The notes beneath the pieces were generated by a model, which searched no databases, had not been told where the DNA came from, and saw only the letters and a program-made list of their open reading frames with translations. Source: an uncultured Bacilli bacterium (lineage in GTDB: Bacteria > Bacillota_I > Bacilli_A > RF39 > UBA660). From it: DNA of 64,000 nucleotides. Positions 1 to 8,242 of the stretch are shown here, piece by piece. The stretch lies in contig CAKPCB010000004.1 in the NCBI GenBank assembly GCA_934141245.1, forward strand, positions 1 to 64,000. Reading direction: 5' to 3'. The translations under genes and the position numbers were made by a program. The stretch's first letter is position 1, and every line of letters starts with the position of its first letter.

Positions 1-66
1 TTTTATCATTTTTTTAAAATATAAACAATAGTTTGAAAAATAGTCAAAAATGTTACACCTTGATTA

Positions 67-1218
67 TTGCCTGGTGGCGAAGGCGCTGAGGTAGTATATT
101 CTCTTAGAAACTCTGACAAGCTTGCTAAATTAATATTAGATTCAATTGGCTCTGAGGGGCAATTGATGCGTAAATACTATCAAAGGAGACTGCCAACTGA
201 TCCATCAAAGGACTACTATTTTATTCAAAGATTAACTGGTAACACACAGGCTTTGTTAATAGAATATGGTTTTATTGATAACAGTAAGGACTTGAAGAAA
301 CTCGAAAATAATTTGCTTACTTATGGTGAAGCAGTGGTTAGAGCAATTGCAGAATATACAAATACTCCATATGTTTCACCAGAGGATATTGGAAGTAATG
401 TATATGTTGTTCAAAGGGGCGATACATTATATAGTATTGCAAATAAGTTTAATGTTACAGTTGCTGAACTTAAAGCTGCAAATAAATTAACATCAAATCT
501 TTTAAATGTTGGACAAAGGCTTACAATACCAACGACTTCCCCAGGACCAGAGAAATCTGCCGAATATATTATATATGAAGTTAAAAGAGGTGACAGCTTA
601 TATAGCATAGCTGAAGAATTTAATTTGACAGTAAATGATTTGATAAATTTTAATCAACTTGCTAGTACTAATTTATCAATTGGACAGAAAATACTAATTC
701 CGATTAATTCACAAGACAAACCTAGTAGTACCAAAGATGAATACTATACAGTTGTTAAAGGTGATAGTCTATACAATATAGCGAAGAAATTTAATACAAC
801 AGTTGATGAAATTATCAAAAACAATAACTTGACAAGTACAGTATTGCAGGTTGGCGATAAACTATTAATTTTCAAAGGACAAGCAACAACTCCTAGTGAA
901 ACACCACCATCATCAGAAGATCAAAATATATATGTTGTACAAAGTGGTGATAGCTTATATAGTATAGCAAAGAAATTTAATACAACCGTTCAAGAAATTA
1001 AAAATTTAAATAATTTAACCAGTAACTTATTATCAATAGGTCAAACTTTAAAAGTACCAACACAGGATTCTTATCCAATATATTATGTAAAGAGTGGAGA
1101 CAGTTTGTATAGTATAGCACGAAAATATAACACTTCAGTGGCAGATATAAAAAGATTAAATAATTTAACTAGTGATGTTTTAAGTATAGGACAAGCCCTA
1201 CAAATACCATCAAGATAA
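67..1218 (+). CDS. N-acetylmuramoyl-L-alanine amidase with five LysM repeats, 5'-truncated
   Basis: Residues 1-95 match the C-terminal half of an Amidase_3 (AmiC/CwlB-type) zinc amidase: the GAEVVYSLRN strand and the catalytic-glutamate motif LLIEYGF (Glu66). Five LysM peptidoglycan-binding repeats follow at about 112-155, 168-212, 227-269, 288-331 and 339-382, each with a GDSLYSIA-type core, joined by short Ser/Thr/Pro linkers. The first zinc-ligand strands, including the SxHxN motif that should precede GGEGAEV, are absent. A TGA stop lies in frame at 61-63, and no upstream frame supplies the missing part. The TTG at 67 has no ribosome site, so it is an opened reading frame and not a believable start. 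It is probably a wall hydrolase cut by a rearrangement or by the contig end; as it stands it should be inactive. Confidence 0.75.
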   Translation: MPGGEGAEVVYSLRNSDKLAKLILDSIGSEGQLMRKYYQRRLPTDPSKDYYFIQRLTGNTQALLIEYGFIDNSKDLKKLENNLLTYGEAVVRAIAEYTNTPYVSPEDIGSNVYVVQRGDTLYSIANKFNVTVAELKAANKLTSNLLNVGQRLTIPTTSPGPEKSAEYIIYEVKRGDSLYSIAEEFNLTVNDLINFNQLASTNLSIGQKILIPINSQDKPSSTKDEYYTVVKGDSLYNIAKKFNTTVDEIIKNNNLTSTVLQVGDKLLIFKGQATTPSETPPSSEDQNIYVVQSGDSLYSIAKKFNTTVQEIKNLNNLTSNLLSIGQTLKVPTQDSYPIYYVKSGDSLYSIARKYNTSVADIKRLNNLTSDVLSIGQALQIPSR

Positions 1219-1246
1219 ACTATAAAAAATAAATTGTGATTGTATT

Positions 1247-1279
1247 AAAAAGACTCAAGATTTAAATCCTGAGTTTTTA
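1247..1279. terminator. Bidirectional terminator between convergent genes
   Basis: A hairpin with arms ACTCA (1253-1257) and TGAGT (1270-1274) around the palindrome GATTTAAATC has T-runs on both sides. It can end the amidase/LysM gene and the opposing cortex hydrolase gene. Confidence 0.7.
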
Positions 1280-1313
1280 AATTTGAAAATATTTGTACTA
1301 ACTGTTTAAAATA

Positions 1314-1742
1314 TTAATATAATTCAGGACATACACCCTGATATGGTCTATAAAAACAATGACTTTTATATTGCCCAGAAAGTTGCTGATTATACCACAA
1401 AGGCAAACATTTTGCATTTCCTGATGGTGCATAGAACCATAAAGAATGTGTTGCTGGATAATATGTTTCTCCATCAAGGTTCCTTTTTGCTAGTTCTTTT
1501 TCAAGAGTAGTTGCAGCAGAATAAAATAGGTTACTATTTATTCCAGCAAATCCTCCCGGACTTTGGAAAATTACAGCCTCAATGTTATCTATATTTTTGA
1601 ATGTCAAACATTTAGCAATTGCTCTATTTACTATAACGTTTCCAACCATTAACATCCCAAGCTCTCCTTCACCAATTGCCTCAGCACGCATAAGCCTAGC
1701 CATTTGATCTAATTCTTTTGTTGTATATTTTAATAAAGCCAT
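1314..1742 (-). CDS. SleB/CwlJ-like cell wall (spore cortex) hydrolase
   Basis: This 142-residue protein is a stand-alone Hydrolase_2 (PF07486) domain, the catalytic fold of SleB and CwlJ, which degrade spore cortex peptidoglycan during germination. The family signature is seen near the N-terminus as LMRAEAIGEGE (catalytic glutamate expected at Glu21), followed by VGNVIVNRA and, later, the PGGFAGINS stretch that corresponds to the usual PxQFs region. It has no signal peptide and no peptidoglycan-binding domain, so it resembles CwlJ more than SleB. The start is set by AGGTGAT at 1745-1751. A sigma-K-like promoter match lies just upstream. The gene converges on the LysM amidase and is divergent from tRNA-Trp. 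Confidence 0.85.
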   Translation of the reverse strand: MALLKYTTKELDQMARLMRAEAIGEGELGMLMVGNVIVNRAIAKCLTFKNIDNIEAVIFQSPGGFAGINSNLFYSAATTLEKELAKRNLDGETYYPATHSLWFYAPSGNAKCLPLWYNQQLSGQYKSHCFYRPYQGVCPELY

Positions 1743-1756
1743 AGAATCACCTATAA

Positions 1757-1783
1757 TAAAATATGTAAATTATATATTTATGT
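1757..1783 (-). promoter_or_regulatory. Candidate sigma-K-type promoter of the cortex hydrolase
   Basis: On the minus strand AC (plus 1782-1783), a 16-base spacer and CATATTTTA (plus 1757-1765) match the Bacillus sigma-K consensus AC-N16/17-CATANNNTA. The leader would be only a few bases long, and AT-rich DNA gives chance matches, so this is tentative. Confidence 0.3.
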
Positions 1784-1785
1784 TA

Positions 1786-1814
1786 TTGAATTCATCAATG
1801 TTTTATGGTACAAT
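1786..1814 (+). promoter_or_regulatory. Sigma-A promoter of tRNA-Trp
   Basis: TTGAAT (1786-1791), a 17-base spacer and TACAAT (1809-1814) lie about 30 bases before the tRNA. Confidence 0.65.
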
Positions 1815-1844
1815 TAGTTCACTTGATGACTTTATCATTAAGTT

Positions 1845-1918
1845 AGGGGATTAGTTAAATGGTATAATAATGGTCTCCAAAACCACTGTTGGGAGTTCGA
1901 TTCTCTCATCCCCTGCCA
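1845..1918 (+). tRNA. tRNA-Trp (CCA anticodon)
   Basis: The acceptor stem AGGGGAT (1845-1851) pairs with ATCCCCT (1908-1914), followed by discriminator G and an encoded CCA (1916-1918). The anticodon loop CTCCAAA holds CCA at 1877-1879. The T-arm GGGAGTTCGATTCTCTC is canonical. The CCA anticodon reads UGG only. No UCA-anticodon tRNA is seen here, which agrees with TGA not coding for Trp. Confidence 0.95.
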
Positions 1919-1931
1919 TTTGAAAGCAAAG

Positions 1932-1954
1932 CGACTTTTTAAAGTCGTTTTTTT
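1932..1954 (+). terminator. Terminator after tRNA-Trp
   Basis: CGACTTT, loop TT and AAAGTCG (1932-1947) are followed by a T-run. Confidence 0.85.
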
Positions 1955-2034
1955 ATGTGTTGTTTAGTGTCAAACAATTATCAAAAAGGCCACAGTCTAC
2001 ATTTACTTTATCACTTTAACATGCTACTTTTTTG

Positions 2035-2063
2035 TTGCGTTAAATAAATTACTAAAGTATAAT
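2035..2063 (+). promoter_or_regulatory. Sigma-A promoter upstream of the two-component genes
   Basis: TTGCGT (2035-2040), a 17-base spacer and TATAAT (2058-2063) form a near-consensus promoter. Transcription would start near 2070, just before a terminator-like hairpin. Confidence 0.65.
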
Positions 2064-2077
2064 ATAGTTAAATTGCG

Positions 2078-2117
2078 GAGAAGTTGTGGTCGTATGATTG
2101 TCAATTTCTCTTTTTTT
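2078..2117 (+). terminator. Terminator-like leader hairpin ahead of the response regulator gene
   Basis: GAGAAGTTG (2078-2086) pairs over nine positions with CAATTTCTC (2102-2110), and seven T follow. It lies between the predicted start of transcription and the receiver gene, so it may attenuate that operon or end a very short RNA. Confidence 0.55.
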
Positions 2118-2147
2118 GTTATAAATATGTAAAATAGAGGTGAGAGT

Positions 2148-2864
2148 ATGTCAGTGTTTGAAAAAATTAGGAGAGGACAGCCAAGTTATAAAAAAACATT
2201 AACAATTGAAGAGCTAAAAGTAAGAAATATAAATATTAAAAACATAAGTATGAAAGATAAGAAAAATGTAAAAATATTAATAATAGACGATCAAGGGTTT
2301 GACACTACTAGACTTGAAAGACTTGGGTATATTGATATAAGAAAAGTTGATTCTTTTAGTAGAATGGAAGATCTGGAAATATATGACATTATATTATGTG
2401 ATATAAATGGTGTAGCAAAAGATATAGATATAGTATATCAAGGCGCTGCTCTTGCTAAAATGATTAAAGAAACTTATCCAACTAAAATCGTAGTAATATT
2501 TAGTGCTAAGCCGCAAAAAGCCAATTTCTTCAAATATTTTCAAGATGTTGATGATTTTATGGTAAAGAATATACAAATATCGGATTTATCAGAAAAATTA
2601 AATAAATATATTTTAAAGCTAAATAATCCAATAGAGATTTGGGAAAGTACTAAAGAAAGACTTAATAAACATCACATTGCATCTAAAACGATAGCATTAA
2701 TGGAACATTATTATGTAAAATCAATTATTGATAATAAAGATTACTCAGATCAAATGATTCATATTGAAAGTGGGATATCAGAAGAATTACTTAAAAAAAT
2801 ATTATCAGGTGCATGTGAGCTAATAAAATTATATATTGAGTTTTCTTCTAAAATTGGTGTATAA
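2148..2864 (+). CDS. Response-regulator-like protein with receiver domain and helical C-terminus
   Basis: A 238-residue protein. After an N-terminal extension of about 40 residues comes a receiver (REC) domain whose key residues are all present: the acidic pair Asp47-Asp48 in ILIIDD, the predicted phosphoacceptor Asp85 in IILCDING, Ser119 in VVIFSA and Lys140 in DDFMVK. The last 80 residues are helical with no recognisable DNA-binding domain, so the output is unlikely to be a standard OmpR or LuxR-type one. It overlaps nothing and is followed one base later by a histidine kinase, forming a two-component pair. It probably signals by protein-protein contact, which is inference. The ATG has the ribosome site GAGGTGAGAG. 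Confidence 0.7.
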   Translation: MSVFEKIRRGQPSYKKTLTIEELKVRNINIKNISMKDKKNVKILIIDDQGFDTTRLERLGYIDIRKVDSFSRMEDLEIYDIILCDINGVAKDIDIVYQGAALAKMIKETYPTKIVVIFSAKPQKANFFKYFQDVDDFMVKNIQISDLSEKLNKYILKLNNPIEIWESTKERLNKHHIASKTIALMEHYYVKSIIDNKDYSDQMIHIESGISEELLKKILSGACELIKLYIEFSSKIGV

Positions 2865-2865
2865 A

Positions 2866-3888
2866 ATGAAAAGCATAGTAAAATATAACAGAAGTATTGA
2901 AACATTAGAATGTGATAATGAAAATAATATTCCTAACTTTTGTAGAAATATGTTATGTGACAAAGATAAAAAATGTCAAAAATTTTATAAACGATTAATA
3001 TCAGAAAATAAAAAAGGATTAGTTGAATGTCCGTATGGATTTTATGCTTATTTTGTAAGAAATATCATTTATACGGCTTTACTTTTGCATGAGGAATCAT
3101 TTGGCAGAGTAAAAAACAATATAGAAATGGGAGGACAAAAAGTATCAAATTTTAATAGATATCGGAAACAACAACTGCTGGATTTGATTTATGATATAGA
3201 AGAAACAGAGAACGAAAATATAACATTGAATGATTGCATCCATGACCTTAGAAATATAGGAAGTTATTTTAATGCAATGACTGAAACTATTGAATTTGAT
3301 TACAAAGAGTTAATTGATAATGATGATAATATAAAAGCCTTAATACTTTTATATGACACTATAAATTACAGATTAGATGTAATAGAGGGAATAAAGAATC
3401 AAAATAACCAAAGAATTTTTCAAAAAATACATCCACAGATAAAAAAATTAACTCTTTTAATGAAATATCAAGCAAAAAACAAAAATGTTAAATTTGATAT
3501 TAAAAATGAGCAAGAGAATCAGGTGTACTTGAGTAGAAATATATATTTAGCACTGTTTTTATTACTAGAAAATGCAGTTAAGCATTCACCACTTGATTCA
3601 ATAATACATATAGATTTTATTGAAACAGATAAATATACTGAGGTTATAATTTCAAATGACTCTAGAAAAATTGAACAAGAAGAAATTCAAAAACTTCCAG
3701 AAAGAGGATATAGGGGCATTAATACAATATCTAAAGGAACCGGTTTGGGACTTACTCTTGCAAAGGCAATTTTAGACGATTGTGAAGCAGATTTTAAAAT
3801 AGAAGTTATTGACGTAAGTAAAGAAAAATCAATTTTTAAAGTTCGATTTAAGTTTTATACATACAAAAAACATAGGGAAAAATCTTAA
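2866..3888 (+). CDS. Sensor histidine kinase with cysteine-rich N-terminal domain, soluble
   Basis: A 340-residue protein read from the ATG at 2866, one base after the regulator's stop; upstream in-frame codons lie inside the regulator gene. The C-terminal half is a HATPase_c domain with the N-box LLLENAVKHSP (Asn236) and the G-box GTGLGLTLA from about 291. A likely H-box is CIHDLRNIG with His126. There are no membrane segments. The N-terminus has cysteines at 16, 26, 31, 37 and 55 (ending in ECPYG), a pattern resembling redox, metal or PocR-type sensory modules. It probably senses a cytoplasmic or redox cue and phosphorylates the adjacent receiver protein; the ligand is unknown. Confidence 0.75.
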   Translation: MKSIVKYNRSIETLECDNENNIPNFCRNMLCDKDKKCQKFYKRLISENKKGLVECPYGFYAYFVRNIIYTALLLHEESFGRVKNNIEMGGQKVSNFNRYRKQQLLDLIYDIEETENENITLNDCIHDLRNIGSYFNAMTETIEFDYKELIDNDDNIKALILLYDTINYRLDVIEGIKNQNNQRIFQKIHPQIKKLTLLMKYQAKNKNVKFDIKNEQENQVYLSRNIYLALFLLLENAVKHSPLDSIIHIDFIETDKYTEVIISNDSRKIEQEEIQKLPERGYRGINTISKGTGLGLTLAKAILDDCEADFKIEVIDVSKEKSIFKVRFKFYTYKKHREKS

Positions 3889-3949
3889 TAAATGTAAAAT
3901 TAACAATACATTATTCTTGCTTAGAAATAAATTTTTTCGTCCTATAGAA

Positions 3950-3957
3950 CATATAAT
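3950..3957 (+). promoter_or_regulatory. CATATAAT element upstream of DUF2935 gene
   Basis: CATATAAT, like the sigma-E -10 element CATACAMT, lies 34 bases before the start codon. No good -35 hexamer of either sigma-A or sigma-E type is visible. Confidence 0.3.
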
Positions 3958-3991
3958 TTATTATAGTTGTTAATTATAAGGAGGAATAATT

Positions 3992-4915
3992 TTGTTAAGT
4001 GAAGTTAATTTTGTTCAAGAATCTATTGCTATTAATTTGTATTATCTTAGAACACTAAGGGAGTTTTGTTTAAATATTCAAACTTCTTTAGTTCCATTTG
4101 AGAAAGGTTATATCTCTAAAGCAGAGAGCATTGCATTGTCGTGTGAAAGATTGGGAAATGATATCACATCTTTTGCAAGTGGCATGGTAAGCAAAGAAGC
4201 ATTAGATTATCAAATTTATGTTACACAATATACATTGGAATGTGAAAAACTAACCGAAAAACTGTTTAATGTCGATATAGATACAGGGATAACAGAAAAA
4301 GAATTGCAGCTAAAATCTGGTGAACCTAAAACTGTTTCACAAGAAATGGTTGACAGTATGAAAAGGATTAATGCAGAAGCATTCTCACTAGCTGATGAAT
4401 TTTCAAAGCTTTGTACTGAAATAGTTAATAAAATGGAAATAAATGAACTATTCTCATATTCTTATATAGCTCTTACTAGGTTTATGATTTATGAAACAGA
4501 ACTATTTAAGAGTGGATTAGAAAGGTTAATACAGCAATTTCAAATTGATCCTTCAAGTGCAGCAAATTATGAATTTTATTTTAATAATTCAATGAGAAGT
4601 ATTGCAGTTTTTATAGAAAAATTGGTTGATCCGATTAACGAAGATATTTTTGATAAGGCTAAATGGTTTGAAAATTCATTTAAGGATGCAGAGGAAACAT
4701 ATAAAACTACATCATTAACACCTGATAATCAAAAAGCACTTACTGAAAAAGAAACTTTATTAGTTAAAGAATTTCATAATTTTATGGAGGAATGCATAAA
4801 AAAACTTCTTGCTAGAGAGGCGTATTTTATAATTGAACCTATTTTTTGGGATAATATGTATACACAAATTAATTTTTTCCAATATATCTTGAATTACAAT
4901 AAAAAAAATCAGTAG
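3992..4915 (+). CDS. DUF2935 family protein
   Basis: This 307-residue protein has no signal peptide or membrane segment and is predicted to be all helical. Its opening (MLSEVNFVQESIAINLYYLR) and the spacing of later motifs fit the DUF2935 family of Clostridia and Bacilli, in which two four-helix units occur in tandem; here they cover roughly 1-130 and 145-300. The family's function is not known; it occurs mainly in spore formers. The TTG start is chosen because AGGAGG (3981-3986) sits correctly before it and no ATG is better placed. A CATATAAT element upstream suggests mother-cell expression, which is inference. Confidence 0.65.
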   Translation: MLSEVNFVQESIAINLYYLRTLREFCLNIQTSLVPFEKGYISKAESIALSCERLGNDITSFASGMVSKEALDYQIYVTQYTLECEKLTEKLFNVDIDTGITEKELQLKSGEPKTVSQEMVDSMKRINAEAFSLADEFSKLCTEIVNKMEINELFSYSYIALTRFMIYETELFKSGLERLIQQFQIDPSSAANYEFYFNNSMRSIAVFIEKLVDPINEDIFDKAKWFENSFKDAEETYKTTSLTPDNQKALTEKETLLVKEFHNFMEECIKKLLAREAYFIIEPIFWDNMYTQINFFQYILNYNKKNQ

Positions 4916-4932
4916 TTAAACTGAATAAAAAC

Positions 4933-6030
4933 TTATGGATTAGATAGTGACAAAATAATTTTTTTGTTATTATTTAATCTTTTTTCGTTTGGACATAGTT
5001 TTATTGCCTTGTTTATATTTCTTAGTGCTAATTTGTAATTATTTATATTAAAGTATGCTACAGATAGTAAATCATAAATTGTATGATTCCAGCTGAATAT
5101 TTCATTTATATATGTTTTAGGATGAGTTTTAATTTTCAAAGCCTTATTGCAAAATTTTATAACGTTTTTCCAATCATTTTGTTTATAACATAATATTGCC
5201 ATTTCAACATATGGATCTCTTAAATATGGGGCCTCATTAATAGATTTTTCAAGCCACATTTTTGCCTCATCATATCTTTTTAAATTTATATAACACCTAG
5301 AAATAAACCTCATTGATGCACATCTTTCATCTTTCCAACGTGAAGAAGGTAAATTAAGATGTTTTATAAGTGTATCGATAGCTTTATTCCACTTTTTATG
5401 ATACATATATTCTCTTCCTAAATAATGCATGTTTCTATCATCATTTGGAGACTCTTTTACTGATAGTTCTAGTAAGGATAAATATGAACTCCTAGATTTT
5501 GAAGTATCAGGATAATGATTAAGTGTTATTGAATCAGTTGTATATTTTATTTCTTTTTCAATACCGATGTATTCTAAAACCTCATGTACTGGATGAGTCC
5601 AAATGTAGTTTTCTCTTGTGTGAATTTTATCAATATAAAAATTAACTAATGGTTTGTTATTACTATCTAGACTCCAATTATAATTATATCCGATTCTAGT
5701 GCATTGATCATTCCAAACACTTTCAAGTTCTTTTCTCCAACCTGGCAAAAAAACCTCATCTAAATCTGTACATACACAAATATCAGCATCATGTGGCACC
5801 AATTTCAGAGATTCATTTCTAGCATTGTCAAATCTCCATGGAGTTATTTCTTTTTCTACAACAGTTGCACCTAATTGTTTTAAAATATTAACGGTATTAT
5901 CTTTAGAACCTGTATCAAGTACATAAACATCATCTGCTTCACTCATTGATTCATACCATTTTTTTGCAAATTTTTCTTCATTTTTTGATATTGCATATAC
6001 ACACACTTTATATTTTTTCAAAAAGTTCAC
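4933..6030 (-). CDS. Family 2 glycosyltransferase with TPR tail
   Basis: A 365-residue cytoplasmic protein. Residues 8-110 form a GT-A fold, GT2-type transferase: VYAISKNEEKF nucleotide-binding start, VLDTGSKDNTV, and a DXD-like TDLDEVF metal site. From about residue 170 onward there are TPR helices (for example HYLGREYMYHKKW, CYINLKRYDEAKMWLEKS and AYFNINNYKLALRNINKAI). This layout matches GT2-TPR proteins such as SunS-like and related sugar transferases. Acceptor and sugar are unknown; glycosylation of a spore-surface or wall component is possible. It is a monocistronic gene converging on the DUF2935 gene with only 17 bases between stops. Confidence 0.8.
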   Translation of the reverse strand: MNFLKKYKVCVYAISKNEEKFAKKWYESMSEADDVYVLDTGSKDNTVNILKQLGATVVEKEITPWRFDNARNESLKLVPHDADICVCTDLDEVFLPGWRKELESVWNDQCTRIGYNYNWSLDSNNKPLVNFYIDKIHTRENYIWTHPVHEVLEYIGIEKEIKYTTDSITLNHYPDTSKSRSSYLSLLELSVKESPNDDRNMHYLGREYMYHKKWNKAIDTLIKHLNLPSSRWKDERCASMRFISRCYINLKRYDEAKMWLEKSINEAPYLRDPYVEMAILCYKQNDWKNVIKFCNKALKIKTHPKTYINEIFSWNHTIYDLLSVAYFNINNYKLALRNINKAIKLCPNEKRLNNNKKIILSLSNP

Positions 6031-6216
6031 CTTCTTTGATTTACATACTTAATATATGAATAATTTTTAAAACCTTGCATAATAATTTTGTGTGTGATAA
6101 AATTTATCTGTGAGGAATCACCATGGTCTTGATTTGACAATTATTCTCTTTTTAAATCAATTTAAAAAAAATAACTAGTTGAAAAAGATCTAATATTTAT
6201 TTAAGGAGGGAATAAT

Positions 6217-6387
6217 ATGCCAGAATATAAAGATGAAACAATTGTATGCAGTGACTGTGGTAATGAATTTATATTTACCGCAAGAGATCAAGCATTTTAT
6301 GCAGAAAAAGGTTTTACTAATAAACCAAAAAGATGTAAAGCATGCCGCGATAAAAGAAAAGCAGAAAAAGCAAATAAAAATAACTAG
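6217..6387 (+). CDS. Small zinc-ribbon protein
   Basis: A 56-residue protein starting at the ATG after AAGGAGGG (6203-6210). Two CxxC knuckles (CSDCG near residue 11 and CKACR near residue 41) frame a TARDQAFYAEKGF segment, the signature of the small 'probable zinc-ribbon' family (zf-trcl, PF13451). The C-terminus is lysine-rich. Such proteins probably bind one zinc and perhaps nucleic acid; no specific role is established. Confidence 0.85.
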   Translation: MPEYKDETIVCSDCGNEFIFTARDQAFYAEKGFTNKPKRCKACRDKRKAEKANKNN

Positions 6388-6409
6388 ATCAAAATTGATT
6401 GATATAACA

Positions 6410-6441
6410 ATAGATTGGATTAAATGCCAGTCTATTTTTTT
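6410..6441 (+). terminator. Terminator after zinc-ribbon gene
   Basis: ATAGATTGG (6410-6418) pairs with CCAGTCTAT (6427-6435), with one G-T pair, and a T-run follows. Confidence 0.8.
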
Positions 6442-6507
6442 ATGATTTAAATAGCTGTTGCGATTTTTATTTAAATTGATATAATTATATTGATAATAGA
6501 GGTAGTT

Positions 6508-7161
6508 ATGAAAAATAAAAAAATAATACTTATAATGATTTTGATACTTTTCTTTTCAAATGTTACTTTGGTTTCAGCTAAAAAGAAAAGTACAAGAAGT
6601 AATGAAAAAATACAGGTAACATTAGAAAAATGTGTTGATGGTGATACTGCAAGATTTATGTATAAAAAATCAAATATTAAAGCAAGATTTTTAGCAATAG
6701 ATACACCTGAATCAGTTCATCCAACTAAAAAAGTCGAACCTTTTGGTAAAGAAGCTAGCAAATATACATGTGATATGCTTAGCAATGCAAAAAAAATAGT
6801 CTTAGAATATGACATAAATAGCGATAAAACAGATAAATACGATAGGCACTTGGTTTGGGTATTTGTTGATGATGTGTTACTTCAAGAAGAACTAGTTTCA
6901 AATGGATATGCAAAAATCAAATATGTATATGGTGATTATAAATACTTAGATGAATTAAAAAAAGAAGAGCAAATTGCAAAAGGAAATAGAGTGGGCGTAT
7001 GGAACCTGGATGATGAATCTTCATCAAGCAATACTAATGCAAGTAACAGTGACAATTCGGCTAGTTATGATGAAAAATATGACTCTTTGCTTGCTTCAAT
7101 ATTTGAAATTTTGAAGAAATTTGTAGATTTTTTAGAGACAATATTAAATAGTGTGGTATAA
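6508..7161 (+). CDS. Secreted thermonuclease (SNase family)
   Basis: A 217-residue protein with an N-terminal signal or anchor segment (residues 5-24, ending LVSA before KKKS). The staphylococcal-nuclease domain spans about 35-170: calcium ligands in VDGDT (Asp44, Asp46) and Asp65, catalytic Arg60 in KARFLAIDTPES, Glu68, and Arg113 in DKYDRHLVWVF. It should cut DNA and RNA outside the cell or at the membrane. A serine/asparagine linker (about 172-190) leads to a C-terminal amphipathic helix. The ATG at 6508 is chosen over the upstream TTG because AGAGGT at 6497-6502 precedes it. Confidence 0.9.
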   Translation: MKNKKIILIMILILFFSNVTLVSAKKKSTRSNEKIQVTLEKCVDGDTARFMYKKSNIKARFLAIDTPESVHPTKKVEPFGKEASKYTCDMLSNAKKIVLEYDINSDKTDKYDRHLVWVFVDDVLLQEELVSNGYAKIKYVYGDYKYLDELKKEEQIAKGNRVGVWNLDDESSSSNTNASNSDNSASYDEKYDSLLASIFEILKKFVDFLETILNSVV

Positions 7162-7193
7162 TTAACTTATGTTAATTAAAGGAGGGTTTTAAA

Positions 7194-7679
7194 ATGAGTA
7201 ATCAAGGTACTAAGAAAGAAAAAATCCAAGGCATTATAATAGCAATATTATCTCTAATAATTGTTTTTGGAGGTGCCTATTTTGCATCTGAATTGAAATA
7301 TTGTGATCAAAAAGAAGAACTTCAGTTTGAAGAAATTGGATTTAATGAATTTGTTACATTGCTTAATGATGATAACAAGTCAATAATATATATTGCTAGA
7401 CCTGGATGTACTTTCTGTCAAAGACAACAACCAATATTAAAAGGTGTAATGAATGATAATAATTTATTAATATATTATTTAAATACTGATAACTTGACTG
7501 AAGAAAATATGAAATACATTTATAGTCTAGATGTTGATACATTTGGTGAAAATGGAAAAGAATTTGGAACACCTACAATATTAATTGTCAATAAGGGTGA
7601 AATATCAGAGGCAATTGTTGGACTAACACAAAAAGATGATTTAGTTAATTTCTTTAAAAAACATAATTTTATAAAATAG
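7194..7679 (+). CDS. Membrane-anchored thioredoxin-fold protein
   Basis: A 161-residue protein with one N-terminal membrane helix (residues 13-33) and an extracytoplasmic thioredoxin-like domain carrying a CTFC redox motif (Cys72-Cys75) and a cis-proline stretch, FGTPTILIV. Proteins of this kind act as thiol oxidoreductases on secreted or surface proteins; substrate unknown. It follows the nuclease gene by 32 bases with AAGGAGGG as ribosome site, so both may be on one transcript. A similar protein with CPWC is encoded at 50898. Confidence 0.8.
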   Translation: MSNQGTKKEKIQGIIIAILSLIIVFGGAYFASELKYCDQKEELQFEEIGFNEFVTLLNDDNKSIIYIARPGCTFCQRQQPILKGVMNDNNLLIYYLNTDNLTEENMKYIYSLDVDTFGENGKEFGTPTILIVNKGEISEAIVGLTQKDDLVNFFKKHNFIK

Positions 7680-7699
7680 GGATTTGTTCCCTTTTTTTT
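7678..7699 (+). terminator. Terminator overlapping the thioredoxin-like gene's stop
   Basis: AGGGA, loop TTTGT and TCCCT (7678-7692) are followed by a T-run. Confidence 0.8.
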
Positions 7700-7706
7700 G
7701 TTTATA

Positions 7707-7714
7707 CATATAAT
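7707..7714 (+). promoter_or_regulatory. CATATAAT element upstream of the LysM gene
   Basis: CATATAATTAT is followed directly by TATAGGAGG, the same arrangement as before the spoVIF-like gene and a variant of that before zupT. No sigma-A -35 is seen 17 bases upstream. Confidence 0.35.
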
Positions 7715-7733
7715 TATATAGGAGGATAATAAT

Positions 7734-8183
7734 ATGTATGGTGAATATACAGTAGAAGTTAACGAAAACATAAATGATATAGCTAGAAGATTTGGTGTTA
7801 CAATAGATGAAATAGCTAGATTAAATCCAAATATTAATATAAATCAATTACAAGCGGGTCAAATTATTAGAATACCAAATATTTTTTCTGAAAGTTTTAA
7901 ATACTATATTGTAAAAAAAGGTGATTCTTTATACAAAATAGCTGCTGAAAACAATACAGATGTAAATATGATTGCTCAAATAAATGGGTTAGATATATAT
8001 GACTATTTGTATCCTGGGCAAAGAATAATGGTCCCTAAAGAGGGTGTTAAATTATATATAACGGAAGATGGAGATACACTTAGAAGTGTTGCAATAAAAA
8101 CAAAAAACACATTAAATTCAATTATACTTGAAAATTCAACAATTTATTTATTGCCAGGGCAACTATTAATATATAGAGAATAG
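7734..8183 (+). CDS. Triple LysM domain protein
   Basis: The whole 149-residue protein is three LysM repeats (about 4-46, 55-98 and 104-147), the middle one being the most typical (YYIVKKGDSLYKIA). There is no signal peptide. Cytoplasmic LysM proteins in spore formers, such as SafA-like proteins, are made in the mother cell and bind the forespore wall or coat; the CATATAAT element upstream fits that, but the role is inferred. AGGAGG at 7721-7725 supports the ATG. Confidence 0.8.
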   Translation: MYGEYTVEVNENINDIARRFGVTIDEIARLNPNININQLQAGQIIRIPNIFSESFKYYIVKKGDSLYKIAAENNTDVNMIAQINGLDIYDYLYPGQRIMVPKEGVKLYITEDGDTLRSVAIKTKNTLNSIILENSTIYLLPGQLLIYRE

Positions 8184-8185
8184 CC
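8157..8185 (+). terminator. Terminator overlapping the 3' end of the LysM gene
   Basis: GGGC (8157-8160) with CTATT pairs with AATAG and GCCC (8173-8176), and a long T-run follows. Confidence 0.65.
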
Positions 8186-8242
8186 CTTTTTTTTTGCTAA
8201 ATTTTTTTGTATAATATATTGTATAAAGATAGGGTGATGCTA

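Noticed and set aside
411..608. Minus-strand frame in the LysM amidase
   Set aside because: It is the antisense of LysM repeats, with low-information sequence and no ribosome site.
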